Positions 1 to 9,672 are shown, counted from the stretch's first letter. The stretch is 64,000 nucleotides of DNA from Candidatus Amulumruptor caecigallinarius (GCA_023665605.1 JAMPDP010000005.1:31887-95886); one strand, 5' to 3'. Made by a program: numbers and translations. The notes: generated from the letters alone by a model not told the origin.

Positions 1-1490
1 GCACGGTACTCAGTGTATGTGCCGGGGAAATCCTTGACATTACCCTCACCGGTAAACACAAAGAGGTGGTCAATGATGCTGTCAAGAAAAAAACGGTCAT
101 GTGAAATCACCAGCACGCATCCCTCAAACTCTCGCAGATACTCCTCGAGAACGCCGAGGGTCACAATGTCAAGGTCATTGGTGGGCTCGTCGAGAATCAG
201 AAAGTTGGGGGAGCGCATCAGTGTGACTGCAAGGTGGAGCCGGCACTTCTCGCCGCCGCTGAGGGTACGGATATATTTCTGCTGGTCGGCGGGAGAGAAT
301 AGGAAGCGTTGGAGGAATTGCATCGGTGAGAAACGCACGGCACCATCGTTAATCACCACATCCTCGGCAATTTCCGTGACGGCATCTATCACGCGCTTAT
401 TGTCGTCAAAGTTGATGCCGTCCTGACTGTAATATCCTATCCTCACTGTCTCACCGAGCTCCACATGGCCGGCATCGGGAGTCTCCAACCCTTGCAGCAG
501 CTTGATGAATGTGCTCTTTCCCACTCCGTTGGGGCCAATCACGCCCACCTTCTCACGTCGGGCAAACGTGTAGGTGAAGTCATCCAGCACACGCTTGTCA
601 CCATAGCTCTTGGTGAGTCCCTCAGCCACGAGAATCTTGCTCCCGATGTAGGAGGACTTGATGTCAATCTTCACCTGCCGCTCCTCATAATTAGCCTTTG
701 AACGCGATTTGAGGTCATGGAACGCGTCGATGCGATACTTCGCCTTACCCCCGCGGGCTTGTGGCTGACGTGACATCCACTCCTGTTCGCGACGCAGGGT
801 GTTGCGCACCTTGGCAAGCTCGCCGGTAAGGGCCTCGATACGCTCACGGCGTTTACGCAGGTAATAATCATAGTTGCCGGCGTAGCTGAAGAGTTCGGTT
901 CGGTCAAGCTCTATAATCTTGTTGCATACGCGGTCCAGGAAATAACGGTCATGGGTGACAAGCAGCAGAGCCACACGGCTTTTGCGCAGGTACCCCTCCA
1001 TCCACTCTATTGCATCGAGGTCCAGATGGTTGGTTGGCTCGTCGAGGATGAGCAGGTCGGGGTCATCCACCAGAGCCTGTGCCAGAGCTATGCGCTTGCG
1101 CTCGCCGCCGCTGAGCTTCTCTACCGGGGCACGCAGGTCCATGATGCGTAGCTGCGACAGCATACGGGTGAGCCGCGAAGTGTATGCGGCGGCCTCTTCG
1201 GCTCCGTCGGGAGCATGTGCCCCGATGAGGTCAGCCACAGTGGCGCATCCTTTGAACTCAGGTATCTGCGGCAGGTAGCCAACTTTCAGCCCGTTACGTG
1301 CTGTGACGGTACCACTGTCGGGGGTCTCCACTCCGGCTATGATGCGCAGCAGGGTTGACTTGCCGGTGCCGTTCTTGGCGATGAGGCCGGTTTTCTGCCC
1401 CTCGTCGATGCCGAAGGTGATGTCGCCGAAAAGCAACCGGTCACCGTAGCTCTTGGTGAGATTCTCTACCTGTATGTATGGTGTTGCCAT
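1..1490 (-). CDS. ABC-F family ATPase (Uup/EttA-like), C-terminus cut off by window edge
   Basis: Cytosolic ABC-F protein: two ABC ATPase domains on one chain and no membrane segment; family members act on ribosomes or (Uup) DNA/ribosome quality control. The ATG is at 1490 (protein begins MATPYIQVENLTKSY) and the frame stays open to base 1, giving about 496 residues; the C-terminal end, where Uup has a coiled coil, lies outside the window. Domain 1 has Walker A GTGKST near residue 40, signature LSGG near 125 and a Walker B ending LDEPTNHLD near 150. Domain 2 has Walker A GVGKST near residue 325, signature LSGGE near 410 and LILDEPTND near 430. Both sites look catalytically intact. It lies 18 nt downstream of the chloride channel gene and may share its transcript. 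Which ABC-F subfamily it belongs to cannot be settled without the C-terminus. Confidence 0.9.
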   Translation of the reverse strand, partial: MATPYIQVENLTKSYGDRLLFGDITFGIDEGQKTGLIAKNGTGKSTLLRIIAGVETPDSGTVTARNGLKVGYLPQIPEFKGCATVADLIGAHAPDGAEEAAAYTSRLTRMLSQLRIMDLRAPVEKLSGGERKRIALAQALVDDPDLLILDEPTNHLDLDAIEWMEGYLRKSRVALLLVTHDRYFLDRVCNKIIELDRTELFSYAGNYDYYLRKRRERIEALTGELAKVRNTLRREQEWMSRQPQARGGKAKYRIDAFHDLKSRSKANYEERQVKIDIKSSYIGSKILVAEGLTKSYGDKRVLDDFTYTFARREKVGVIGPNGVGKSTFIKLLQGLETPDAGHVELGETVRIGYYSQDGINFDDNKRVIDAVTEIAEDVVINDGAVRFSPMQFLQRFLFSPADQQKYIRTLSGGEKCRLHLAVTLMRSPNFLILDEPTNDLDIVTLGVLEEYLREFEGCVLVISHDRFFLDSIIDHLFVFTGEGNVKDFPGTYTEYR

Positions 1491-1508
1491 GATGAGTCAG
1501 TGTTCGGT

Positions 1509-3311
1509 TCAGTCTTCGGAGTAGTGGCGGAGCACGCGACGATAGGAGTTGAATATCTTGGACTTGCTCACAAAACCCACATACTTGCCGTGCTCCACAA
1601 CGGGGAGGTTCCATGCGCCGGTGTCGTCAAATGTCTTCATCACGCTCTCCATGCTCTGACCCACTTCGATTTTGGCCGGTGGAGTGCTCATGAATTTGTT
1701 GACGAACATTCGTCGGTACAGGTCGGGACGGAACATAATGTTGCGAATCTCATCGAGGAGTACCACGCCCACCAGAGTGCCCTCGGCGTCAACCACCGGG
1801 AAGAGGTTGCGGTTGCTCTGTGAGATTACCTCCACCATCTGCTTTAGACTCATGTCTGGTGTCACGGTCTTGAAGTCTGTCTCTATAACATTATCTATTT
1901 TCAGCAGCGTGAGCACGGCCTTGTCTTTGTGGTGGGTCAGCAGCTCGCCCCGCTGTGCAAGTCGCATGGTGTAGAGGCTGTAAGGCTCGAAAAACTTGAT
2001 GGTGAAGTAGCTCAACGCACTCACTATCAGCAGCGGTAGAAACAGGTCATAACCCCCGGTGAGCTCTGCGGTGAGGAAGATGCCCATCAGAGGTGCGTGC
2101 ATCACACCTGACATCACGCCGGCCATACCCATCAGCGCGAAGTTTTTCAGCGACAGATCAAGCCCGAACACCGTATTGGTGACAATAGCGAAGAGGAATC
2201 CGCTGAAACAGCCCACGTAGAGCGACGGCGCGAAGGTGCCACCCACGCCACCGCCGCCCGTGGTAGCTGCTGTGGCAAAAGCCTTGGTGAGTACTATGGC
2301 CCCGATGAACAGTATCACATGCCACACGTCGCCACGGTCGCTGTAAAAGAGCGAGCCGTTGACTATCGCACTCGGGTCACCTCCCAACAGCGCAACTATC
2401 GAGTCGTAACCCTCGCCGTAGAGCGGCGGGAAGAGGAACACCAGCGAGGCCACCAGTGCGCTCCCGGTGAGCGCGCGCAGCCACACATTACCTATCCTGC
2501 GGAAGAAGTTCTCCATCCTGATGACCACGCGTGTGAAGTAGAGCGATACCAGGCCGCAGAACACGCCTAACACACATACGTAGGGAATCCTCGGCATCAT
2601 GAACCCTTCGCTCTGCATGAAGAAGAACTCAAAGTCGTAACCCGTGAAGATGTAGGCCATCGTGGCTGCAGTGATGGAAGCCATCAGCAGCGGCATCACA
2701 GATACAGTGGTGAGGTCAAGCATTAGTACCTCAAGGGTGAACAGCATCCCCGCAATCGGTGCCTTGAAGATACCGGCTATGCCGGCGGCGGCTCCGCAAC
2801 CAACAAGTATCATCAGGATGCGTGGCGACAGGCGGAACATTTGCCCCAGATTGCTACCGATGGCCGCTCCGGTGTAGACTATCGGCCCCTCGGCGCCCAC
2901 TGACCCGCCGCAACCTATGGTGATACTCGATGCCACAAGTGAGGTGTACATATTATGCTTCTTCAGCCGGCTCTTGTTCTGCGAGATGGCATATAGTACA
3001 CGTGTCACGCCGTGACCTATGTCATCGCGTACGCAGTAGCGCACGTAGAGCATGGTCACGAAGATGCCCACTGCCGGATATATCAGGTTGGTATAGTTGG
3101 CTCCGGCTATGTTGAGATGCTGATTCAGGAGAGAGCTGATGCCATGGATGCCGAGTTTGAGCAGTAGAGCCGCTACGCCTGCGGCAATGCCCACCAGCAG
3201 AGCGATAGCCACCACGAAGGTCTTCTCCTTGATGTGCTTCTGTCGCCACAGCAGGAAGCCCGAAAGCATCCGCTGCATAGCTCCGCCAGCCATCGTTAAG
3301 CCTCTTGTCAT
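1509..3311 (-). CDS. ClC-family chloride channel/antiporter with C-terminal CBS pair
   Basis: Polytopic membrane anion channel or H+/Cl- exchanger. About ten hydrophobic segments precede residue 450. The glutamate of GSVGAEGP near residue 141 matches the conserved gating glutamate of ClC proteins, and GGVGGTFAPSLY matches the GxFxP filter motif. Two CBS domains occupy roughly residues 470-600 and probably sense adenine nucleotides. An upstream TTG at 3335 would add eight residues; I prefer the ATG at 3311 (MTRGLTMAGG), giving 600 residues. It sits between the sugar transferase (upstream) and the ABC-F gene (downstream), all on the minus strand with short gaps. The transport mode (channel versus exchanger) cannot be read from the sequence alone. 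Confidence 0.9.
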   Translation of the reverse strand: MTRGLTMAGGAMQRMLSGFLLWRQKHIKEKTFVVAIALLVGIAAGVAALLLKLGIHGISSLLNQHLNIAGANYTNLIYPAVGIFVTMLYVRYCVRDDIGHGVTRVLYAISQNKSRLKKHNMYTSLVASSITIGCGGSVGAEGPIVYTGAAIGSNLGQMFRLSPRILMILVGCGAAAGIAGIFKAPIAGMLFTLEVLMLDLTTVSVMPLLMASITAATMAYIFTGYDFEFFFMQSEGFMMPRIPYVCVLGVFCGLVSLYFTRVVIRMENFFRRIGNVWLRALTGSALVASLVFLFPPLYGEGYDSIVALLGGDPSAIVNGSLFYSDRGDVWHVILFIGAIVLTKAFATAATTGGGGVGGTFAPSLYVGCFSGFLFAIVTNTVFGLDLSLKNFALMGMAGVMSGVMHAPLMGIFLTAELTGGYDLFLPLLIVSALSYFTIKFFEPYSLYTMRLAQRGELLTHHKDKAVLTLLKIDNVIETDFKTVTPDMSLKQMVEVISQSNRNLFPVVDAEGTLVGVVLLDEIRNIMFRPDLYRRMFVNKFMSTPPAKIEVGQSMESVMKTFDDTGAWNLPVVEHGKYVGFVSKSKIFNSYRRVLRHYSED

Positions 3312-3366
3312 TGTTTGTATCGTTGGAAAACTCAATGGATGAATGTCTTAGATGAAACCATTCTGC

Positions 3367-4797
3367 TCAGCGCCCACGCCCGGAGAGGGCCGTCACCACC
3401 GTGTGAAGGATTATGCGCAGGTCGTTGGCTATGGTCACGTTGTCGAGATATATCAGGTCATACTTCATGCGGCTCACCATCTCGGGAACAGTCTCCACGT
3501 AGCCGTATCGCACCATGCCCCAGGAGGTCAGACCCGGGCGCACTTGGTAGACGCGGTAGTAGGCCGGGGCCTGCTCCAGGATGCGCCGTGCGTAGTGCTC
3601 ACGTTCCGGACGCGGACCAACAAGCGACATGTCACCGCGCAACACGTTCCACAGCTGAGGGAGTTCGTCTATGCGGTATTTGCGTATCACAGACCCCACA
3701 CGAGTCACGCGAGGGTCACCTACGCTGGTGAGCTGTGGCCGTCCGTCGGCCTCGGCATCAGTGTGCATTGACCGCAGCTTGAACATGGTGAATGGGTGCC
3801 CCCGATAACCTAAGCGTGTCTGTCTGTAAAACACCGGTCCCGGAGAGTCTGTCTTGATGGCCAGCGCAGTTATACCTATTACCGGGATTGCCGCTATTAG
3901 CCCCAGGATGGAGGCTGACACGTCAAGGGCGCGCTTGAGGCAAGCGGTGCAGTCTGTCATCACAGGGTGTGTGATGTCTACCAGCGGCTCTCCCTTGATG
4001 TCCGAGAATGGGCGGCGCACAGGAGTTCCCGTGGCGGATGCACGCATCATTACGGGCATATTAAGGGCATATAGCGGCGCCATAACGCGGTCACGCTCTG
4101 CTTCATCGAGTCCGGTGGGAATGAAGATTATTCTGCTTATGCCTTCTTCCCATGCCACGCGGGATATTTCTGTCAAGGGCCACACCGGCAGGCCGGTAGC
4201 TTTGACATCCTCAGATACCATGCTGGCAGAGGGACTGATGAAACCGGCTACGGCAAACTCCCGACTTAATCCTGACTCCTCCATGCGGCGAAGCAGGGCG
4301 ACGGCATCACTGTCGGTGCCAACTATCAATGTAGGAAATGACACTTTCCCGCGACGGATGCACCGCAGCCCCCATGCGCGCATGACCGAGCGCTCACTCC
4401 AGAGGCAAGCAAGCAGCAGAGCAGCAAGGATTGCCACGAGCAGATGATTATAGGTGAGGCTCTGCACGGTGCGGTTGCTCAGCACCAGGAAAAAGTAACC
4501 GAGCGATCCGGCTACGGATGCAGCCAGCGAGCGCAGGAAGATGCTCAGCCTCGACTGGCGGAACACGGTGCGGTACGTGCCGGCAAGCCAGTAGAATCCG
4601 AGCATCACGAGTGGAAAGAGCAATATGCCCGCTCTAACTCCGGGCAGACACAGATATGCGCCCGTGCTCACCCCGGAGGCTTCCGGGAGGAGCAGGTTGT
4701 GGCACACGTAGTAGAGCGTCACCGCTGCCACCGTGGCCAGATAGTCGCCGCAGACACAACTGAGGCGTTGGCGCGTTATCATATCCATAAGGTACAT
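3367..4797 (-). CDS. exopolysaccharide-type sugar transferase (polyprenyl glycosylphosphotransferase)
   Basis: Membrane enzyme that transfers a sugar-1-phosphate from a UDP-sugar to undecaprenyl phosphate, the first step of capsule, exopolysaccharide or O-antigen units. 476 residues: an N-terminal half with about four transmembrane segments and a CoA-binding-like region (LIVGTDSDAVALLRRME), a re-entrant hydrophobic helix near residue 290, then the catalytic bacterial sugar transferase domain (PF02397) to the end. Typical motifs are visible: FKLRSMHTDAE, KYRIDELPQLWNVL, GDMSLVGPRPE and VRPGLTSWG. No other polysaccharide genes adjoin it. WcaJ/WbaP-like by architecture; the sugar specificity cannot be predicted. 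Confidence 0.92.
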   Translation of the reverse strand: MYLMDMITRQRLSCVCGDYLATVAAVTLYYVCHNLLLPEASGVSTGAYLCLPGVRAGILLFPLVMLGFYWLAGTYRTVFRQSRLSIFLRSLAASVAGSLGYFFLVLSNRTVQSLTYNHLLVAILAALLLACLWSERSVMRAWGLRCIRRGKVSFPTLIVGTDSDAVALLRRMEESGLSREFAVAGFISPSASMVSEDVKATGLPVWPLTEISRVAWEEGISRIIFIPTGLDEAERDRVMAPLYALNMPVMMRASATGTPVRRPFSDIKGEPLVDITHPVMTDCTACLKRALDVSASILGLIAAIPVIGITALAIKTDSPGPVFYRQTRLGYRGHPFTMFKLRSMHTDAEADGRPQLTSVGDPRVTRVGSVIRKYRIDELPQLWNVLRGDMSLVGPRPEREHYARRILEQAPAYYRVYQVRPGLTSWGMVRYGYVETVPEMVSRMKYDLIYLDNVTIANDLRIILHTVVTALSGRGR

Positions 4798-4835
4798 CTG
4801 CCCAAAAGCCGTACATATGCGCGGCTTTCAACCTC

Positions 4836-4843
4836 CAAATGTA
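4836..4843 (-). promoter_or_regulatory. putative -7 box for the sugar transferase gene
   Basis: TACATTTG on the minus strand fits the Bacteroidetes -7 consensus TAnnTTTG and lies 39 nt before the ATG of the sugar transferase. I see no good -33 TTTG at the right distance, so this is tentative. Confidence 0.4.
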
Positions 4844-4910
4844 AGCATTTTCGCCCACACCCACGCATCCGGCCCGATTTCCCGCCCCGATTTTGTAATG
4901 ATGATGCTGA

Positions 4911-4940
4911 TTGATGATTTCGGGATGTTTGCTAACTTTG
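4911..4940 (+). promoter_or_regulatory. Bacteroidetes-type promoter of the FMN/Fe-S protein gene
   Basis: TTG at 4911 and TAACTTTG at 4933-4940 match the -33/-7 pair of the Bacteroidetes housekeeping sigma factor with a spacer near 19 nt. Transcription would start near 4947, just before the FMN-binding protein gene. The 4798-4998 gap therefore holds two divergent promoters. Confidence 0.55.
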
Positions 4941-4998
4941 TCGTGCAGAAATTATCACATTGCACTGTGACACTACAGTTGCCCATATCTTTACTAAG

Positions 4999-6087
4999 AT
5001 GACGTTTCAACGAGTGCGCATGTTGGTGCGCTTCATCACTTGCTTCCTCCTGCTTATGGCTGTGGCAGTGCAGCGTGACGGCTCAGTCTTCGGCCATGAC
5101 TTGCTTCAGAAGGAGGCTGTCCACGATGAGGATTCAGCCATAACCTTCAGTGGTGCCTCTGTCACCGTCAACACCACTTCAATAGCCTCCGACATCAAAG
5201 GTTATGGAGGTCCTGTACCATTGGAGATTACTATCAGCGATGACCAAATCACCTCCGTGACACCCTTGAAGAATGCAGAGACAGCACCCTTCTTCACACG
5301 CGTCGTCGAGGAAATAATTCCGCAATGGGAGGGTGTTCCAGTGAATGACGTGGCCGGCAGAGAGGTGGATGCCGTTACCGGTGCCACATTCTCATCACGC
5401 GCTGTCAACGCCACTGTCAAGGCCGGCGTGGCTTATTATTTGAGCAATGTAGAGTCTGTCAAGCAGCCGGCTCATGCAAACGGCTCATTCTCCCTCTCGC
5501 TCAAATGGTTGGCCGTGCTCGCCGTGATTTTATGCGCATCCATACTCCCGATATTCATCCATGACCGACGCTACCGCTACATCCAGCTTGCACTAAATGT
5601 GATAATTCTCGGATTTTGGAGCGGCACGTTCCTCTCTTACGAGGTGATGGTTAATTACATGGCCAACGGCTTCAACATACTCCAATCTCTCCCCATCCTG
5701 CTAATGCTCACCATAGCCTTCATATTTCCCTATTTCGGCCGCAAGAGTCATTACTGCACGTGGGTGTGTCCGCTCGGTTCTCTTCAGGAGCTTGCGGGTA
5801 GATCCACGCGATTCAAACTCCCTATGTCGCCGCGCTTGGTCAAAGCCTTAACCGCATTTCAAGAGTGTCTTTGGTTCCTGCTCATGTTCGTGATGTGTGC
5901 GGGTCTATGGACCGAGTGGATGGGCTGGGAGCTCTTCACCGCCTTTTTATTTAAGCAAGCCTCGACAGGAATTCTTATTGCGACCATCCTTTTCATTTTG
6001 CTCTCGGTGGTGGTGAACCGTCCCTACTGCCGCTTCGTATGCCCCACGGGGTGCCTTTTCCAGATAACACAAAATCCCGATAAATAA
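4999..6087 (+). CDS. membrane FMN-binding / 4Fe-4S polyferredoxin-type protein
   Basis: Inner-membrane redox protein. After an N-terminal hydrophobic segment comes an extracytoplasmic FMN_bind domain (roughly residues 30-150) with the flavinylation motif DAVTGATFSS, whose threonine is normally linked to FMN by ApbE. Several transmembrane helices and two cysteine motifs follow: CTWVCPLGS near residue 252 and CRFVCPTGC near residue 343, as in NosR/RnfC/NapH-type ferredoxin modules. Each motif has only a CxxxCP core, so cluster binding is inferred. An ATG at 4960 lies almost on the predicted transcript start, so I prefer 4999; 5020 is also possible. The downstream nitroreductase starts 2 nt after the stop, so the two are almost certainly co-transcribed. 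Confidence 0.82.
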   Translation: MTFQRVRMLVRFITCFLLLMAVAVQRDGSVFGHDLLQKEAVHDEDSAITFSGASVTVNTTSIASDIKGYGGPVPLEITISDDQITSVTPLKNAETAPFFTRVVEEIIPQWEGVPVNDVAGREVDAVTGATFSSRAVNATVKAGVAYYLSNVESVKQPAHANGSFSLSLKWLAVLAVILCASILPIFIHDRRYRYIQLALNVIILGFWSGTFLSYEVMVNYMANGFNILQSLPILLMLTIAFIFPYFGRKSHYCTWVCPLGSLQELAGRSTRFKLPMSPRLVKALTAFQECLWFLLMFVMCAGLWTEWMGWELFTAFLFKQASTGILIATILFILLSVVVNRPYCRFVCPTGCLFQITQNPDK

Positions 6088-6089
6088 CC

Positions 6090-6743
6090 ATGAACACTTC
6101 CCGATTGCTGAACATTTTACTTGCAGTGACGCTTGTGGTACTTTCTGTCAGGCTGGTGAAGGATGACGGAAGACCCCAGGTCGACGCTGTAACCGAATCT
6201 CCAGAAGCTATCATTATGGACAACATTCTGAGCCGTACAAGCATCCGCGACTATCAGGCCAAACCCGTGGAAGATGCCAAAATCGAGCAGATGCTCCGAG
6301 CTGCCATGGCCGCTCCGACGGCTGGCAACAAGCAGCCTTGGCGCTTCATCGTAATCAAAAATCGCGCCACACTCGACTCTATCGCGACTAATTTCCGCAA
6401 CATACAGATGGCTGCCAAGGCACCGCTGGCCATAGTGGTGTGCGGCGACTTGAGCGTCACTTTCCCCGGAGAGGGCATTGAATACTGGGTACAGGATGCC
6501 TCAGCTGCCACCGAGAACCTCCTCCTTGAGGCTCATGCTCTGGGACTCGGCGCTGTGTGGTGTGGTATTTACCCCATCAGCGAGCGCGTGACCACACTCA
6601 AGCAGATGCTGGACATCCCCGACGGCATCGTGCCTCTGAATGTAATCCCCATAGGCTATCCCGCCGAGAGTCCGGCACCAAAGGACAAGTGGAAGCCCGA
6701 GCAGATACACTACGAGAAGTGGACTGACACTGCTGCCAAGTAA
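6090..6743 (+). CDS. membrane-anchored nitroreductase-family flavoprotein
   Basis: FMN-dependent nitroreductase fold protein of 217 residues. An N-terminal hydrophobic stretch (residues 7-22) suggests a membrane anchor, unusual for a family that is normally soluble and cytosolic. The nitroreductase domain starts near residue 45 with SRTSIRDYQAKPV and contains the FMN-contacting APTAGNKQPWRF segment and the C-terminal LGLGAVWCGIYP segment. It follows the FMN/Fe-S gene by 2 nt, so it may receive electrons from that protein. The topology is ambiguous because positive charges flank the anchor on both sides. The substrate is unknown; members reduce quinones, nitro compounds or flavins. Confidence 0.85.
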   Translation: MNTSRLLNILLAVTLVVLSVRLVKDDGRPQVDAVTESPEAIIMDNILSRTSIRDYQAKPVEDAKIEQMLRAAMAAPTAGNKQPWRFIVIKNRATLDSIATNFRNIQMAAKAPLAIVVCGDLSVTFPGEGIEYWVQDASAATENLLLEAHALGLGAVWCGIYPISERVTTLKQMLDIPDGIVPLNVIPIGYPAESPAPKDKWKPEQIHYEKWTDTAAK

Positions 6744-6783
6744 CCTCCGTAGTGGTCCATCTTCACACTATTTCGGCTCACAG

Positions 6784-6815
6784 TTGTGTGATTTCACACC
6801 AAAACGCTATATTTG
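6784..6815 (+). promoter_or_regulatory. Bacteroidetes-type promoter of ppdK
   Basis: TTG at 6784-6786 and TATATTTG at 6808-6815 with a 21-nt spacer match the -33/-7 consensus. The predicted leader to the ppdK ATG at 6887 is about 65 nt. Confidence 0.6.
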
Positions 6816-6886
6816 CATCATCTTTGCATCAATTCTGACAATCATATCATAAATTAACCTTAACACATACCCCCAATTAACCTACA

Positions 6887-9601
6887 ATGAAGCGAGTCTA
6901 TACATTCGGCGACGGACATGCCGAAGGCGATGCCTCGATGCGTAACCTCCTCGGAGGTAAGGGTGCCAATCTGGCCGAGATGAACCTGCTCGGTATGCCC
7001 GTACCTCCCGGATTCACCATCACCACCGAGGTGTGCACCGAATACACCCAGTACGGACGCGACGAAGTGGTGAAGCGTCTTGGCGAAGATGTCAAGAAGG
7101 CAATCGCCCATGTCGAGAGCCTTACCGGCAAGAAGTTTAATGACCCCGCAAACCCGCTGCTCGTCAGCGTGCGCTCAGGTGCTCGTGCCTCTATGCCCGG
7201 CATGATGGACACTGTGCTTAACCTCGGCATGAACGATGCTACCGTGGCGTCCCTCGCTGAGAAGAGCGGCAACGCACGCTTCGCTTGGGACAGCTACCGT
7301 CGTTTCGTGCAGATGTATGGCGACGTGGTCCTTGGCATGAAGCCCAAGAGCAAGCAGGACATCGACCCCTTCGAGGAGATTATGGACAAGGTGAAGGCCG
7401 CCAAGGGCGTGAAGCTCGACACTGAGCTCGACGTGGACGACCTCAAGCAGCTTGTCAAGCTCTTTAAGGGTGCCGTCAAAGAGTACACCGGCAAGGACTT
7501 CCCCGATGATGCCTGGGAGCAGCTGTGGGGCGGTATCTGCGCCGTGTTTGACTCATGGATGAACGAGCGCGCCATCATCTACCGTCGCATGAACCAGATT
7601 CCCGAGGAGTGGGGTACAGCAGTCAATGTACAGGCCATGGTTTATGGCAACATGGGCGACAACTCCGCTACCGGCGTGGCTTTCAGCCGCGATGCCGCTA
7701 CCGGCGAGAACATCTTTAACGGCGAGTATCTCATCAACGCTCAAGGCGAGGATGTGGTGGCCGGTATCCGCACACCCCAGCAGATTACCGTTGAGGGCTC
7801 ACGTCGCTGGGCCGCCCTCCAGGGTATCTCAGAGGAGGAGCGTGCTGCCAAGTATCCCTCACTTGAGGAGTCAATGCCCGTTTGCGCCGCTGAGCTCATC
7901 GCCATCGCAAACAAGCTTGAGGCTTACTACAAGGATATGCAGGACATGGAGTTCACCATTCAGGACGGCAAGCTCTGGATGCTCCAGACACGCAACGGCA
8001 AGCGCACCGGTGCTGCCATGGTGAAGATTGCCATGGATCTGCTCCGCGAAGGTGTTATCGACGAGAAGACTGTAGTGCTCCGCATGGAGCCCCAGAAGCT
8101 CGACGAGCTGCTCCACCCGGTGTTTGACAAGAGTGCCCTCAAGCACGCTAAGGTAGTGGCTAAGGGTCTTCCGGCATCTCCCGGTGCCGCAACCGGCCAG
8201 ATTGTATTCTCAGCCGAGGATGCCGAGGCTTGGGCAGAGAAGAAGCGCAAGGTGGTTCTTGTCCGCATTGAGACCTCTCCCGAGGATCTCCGTGGCATGG
8301 CCGTGGCTCAGGGCATCCTCACTATGCGCGGTGGCATGACCAGCCATGCAGCCGTTGTGGCCCGCGGTATGGGCAAGTGCTGCGTCAGCGGTGCCGGCGA
8401 AATCCGCGTCGACTACAAGGCTAAGACCGTCACCATGGATGGCAAGACCTACAACGAGGGTGACTGGATTTCACTTAACGGCTCCACCGGTGAGGTATAT
8501 GACGGTCAGGTACCCACCACAGAGCCCGAGCTCGGCGGTGACTTCGGTGCTATTATGAACCTTTCTGACAAGTTCACCAAGTGCCTCGTGCGCACCAATG
8601 CCGACACCCCCCGCGATGCCAAGCAGGCACGCCACTTCGGTGCACAGGGCATAGGCCTGTGCCGTACAGAGCATATGTTCTTCGAGGGCGACCGCATCAA
8701 GGCCGTACGCGAAATGATTCTTGCCTCCGATGAGGAAGGCCGCCGCCAGGCCCTCGCCAAACTCCTGCCCATGCAGCGTGGCGACTTCGAAGGCATCTTC
8801 GAGGCAATGGACGGCTTCGGTGTCACCATCCGTCTGCTCGATCCCCCTCTGCATGAGTTCGTACCTCACCAGACTGCTACTCAGAAGGAGCTTGCTGCAG
8901 AGATGGGGCTCACCCTTGAGCAGGTAAAGGCTAAGGTAGACTCCCTCGAAGAGTTTAACCCCATGCTCGGACACCGCGGCTGCCGCCTCGGCATCACCTA
9001 TCCCGAGATTACCGAGATGCAGGCTCGTGCCATCATTGAGGCCGCACTTGCCGTCAAGGCGCGTGGCATAGATGTGCACCCCGAGATAATGATTCCCCTC
9101 GTAGGTTCACTCAAGGAGATTCAGAATCAGGCCAACGTCATCAACATCACCGCAGCCAAGGTGTTTGAGGAGAAGGGTCAGAGCGTGCCTTACAAGGTAG
9201 GTACCATGATCGAGGTGCCCCGCGCAGCCCTCACCGCCAATGAGATAGCCGAGGTAGCCGACTTCTTCTCATTCGGCACCAACGACCTCACCCAGATGAC
9301 CTTCGGCTTCTCACGTGATGACGCGCCCAAGTTCCTCAAGTTCTACAAGGAGCACGGCATCATCAAGACCGACCCCTTCGAAGTTCTTGATCAGGAAGGC
9401 GTAGGCCAGCTCGTAAAGATGGGCGTAGAGAAGGGTCGTTCCACCAAGCCCGAGCTCAAGGTAGGCATCTGCGGCGAGCACGGCGGCGAGCCCTCAAGCG
9501 TAAAGTTCTGTGCCAAGCTCGGCATGAACTACGTAAGCTGCTCCCCCTACCGAGTGCCCATCGCCCGCGTAGCTGCGGCGCAGGCTGCAATCGAAGATTA
9601 A
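6887..9601 (+). CDS. ppdK: pyruvate, phosphate dikinase
   Basis: Interconverts pyruvate + ATP + Pi and phosphoenolpyruvate + AMP + PPi, linking glycolysis and gluconeogenesis in anaerobes. 904 residues, full length for the family. Order: N-terminal ATP-grasp domain (starts MKRVYTFGDG, with LGGKGANLAEM), swivelling phosphohistidine domain with GGMTSHAAVVARG (catalytic His near residue 487), and C-terminal PEP/pyruvate barrel with LGHRGCRLG, GTMIEVPRAAL, FFSFGTNDLTQM and CGEHGGEP holding the acid/base cysteine. All key motifs are present. It is monocistronic, between its own promoter and a strong hairpin at 9627-9670. The strongly biased codon usage suggests high expression. Confidence 0.98.
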   Translation: MKRVYTFGDGHAEGDASMRNLLGGKGANLAEMNLLGMPVPPGFTITTEVCTEYTQYGRDEVVKRLGEDVKKAIAHVESLTGKKFNDPANPLLVSVRSGARASMPGMMDTVLNLGMNDATVASLAEKSGNARFAWDSYRRFVQMYGDVVLGMKPKSKQDIDPFEEIMDKVKAAKGVKLDTELDVDDLKQLVKLFKGAVKEYTGKDFPDDAWEQLWGGICAVFDSWMNERAIIYRRMNQIPEEWGTAVNVQAMVYGNMGDNSATGVAFSRDAATGENIFNGEYLINAQGEDVVAGIRTPQQITVEGSRRWAALQGISEEERAAKYPSLEESMPVCAAELIAIANKLEAYYKDMQDMEFTIQDGKLWMLQTRNGKRTGAAMVKIAMDLLREGVIDEKTVVLRMEPQKLDELLHPVFDKSALKHAKVVAKGLPASPGAATGQIVFSAEDAEAWAEKKRKVVLVRIETSPEDLRGMAVAQGILTMRGGMTSHAAVVARGMGKCCVSGAGEIRVDYKAKTVTMDGKTYNEGDWISLNGSTGEVYDGQVPTTEPELGGDFGAIMNLSDKFTKCLVRTNADTPRDAKQARHFGAQGIGLCRTEHMFFEGDRIKAVREMILASDEEGRRQALAKLLPMQRGDFEGIFEAMDGFGVTIRLLDPPLHEFVPHQTATQKELAAEMGLTLEQVKAKVDSLEEFNPMLGHRGCRLGITYPEITEMQARAIIEAALAVKARGIDVHPEIMIPLVGSLKEIQNQANVINITAAKVFEEKGQSVPYKVGTMIEVPRAALTANEIAEVADFFSFGTNDLTQMTFGFSRDDAPKFLKFYKEHGIIKTDPFEVLDQEGVGQLVKMGVEKGRSTKPELKVGICGEHGGEPSSVKFCAKLGMNYVSCSPYRVPIARVAAAQAAIED

Positions 9602-9626
9602 GCGGTATATAACCCACTATCAATAA

Positions 9627-9670
9627 GATAGGCCGTAATGTCCTTATAGAAAAGGGCTTTACGGCCTATC
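9627..9670 (+). terminator. terminator hairpin after ppdK
   Basis: A perfect 12-bp inverted repeat GATAGGCCGTAA / TTACGGCCTATC (9627-9638 with 9659-9670) begins 26 nt after the ppdK stop and is followed by CTGTTCTT. The stem is strong but the U-tract is imperfect. Confidence 0.7.
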
Positions 9671-9672
9671 CT

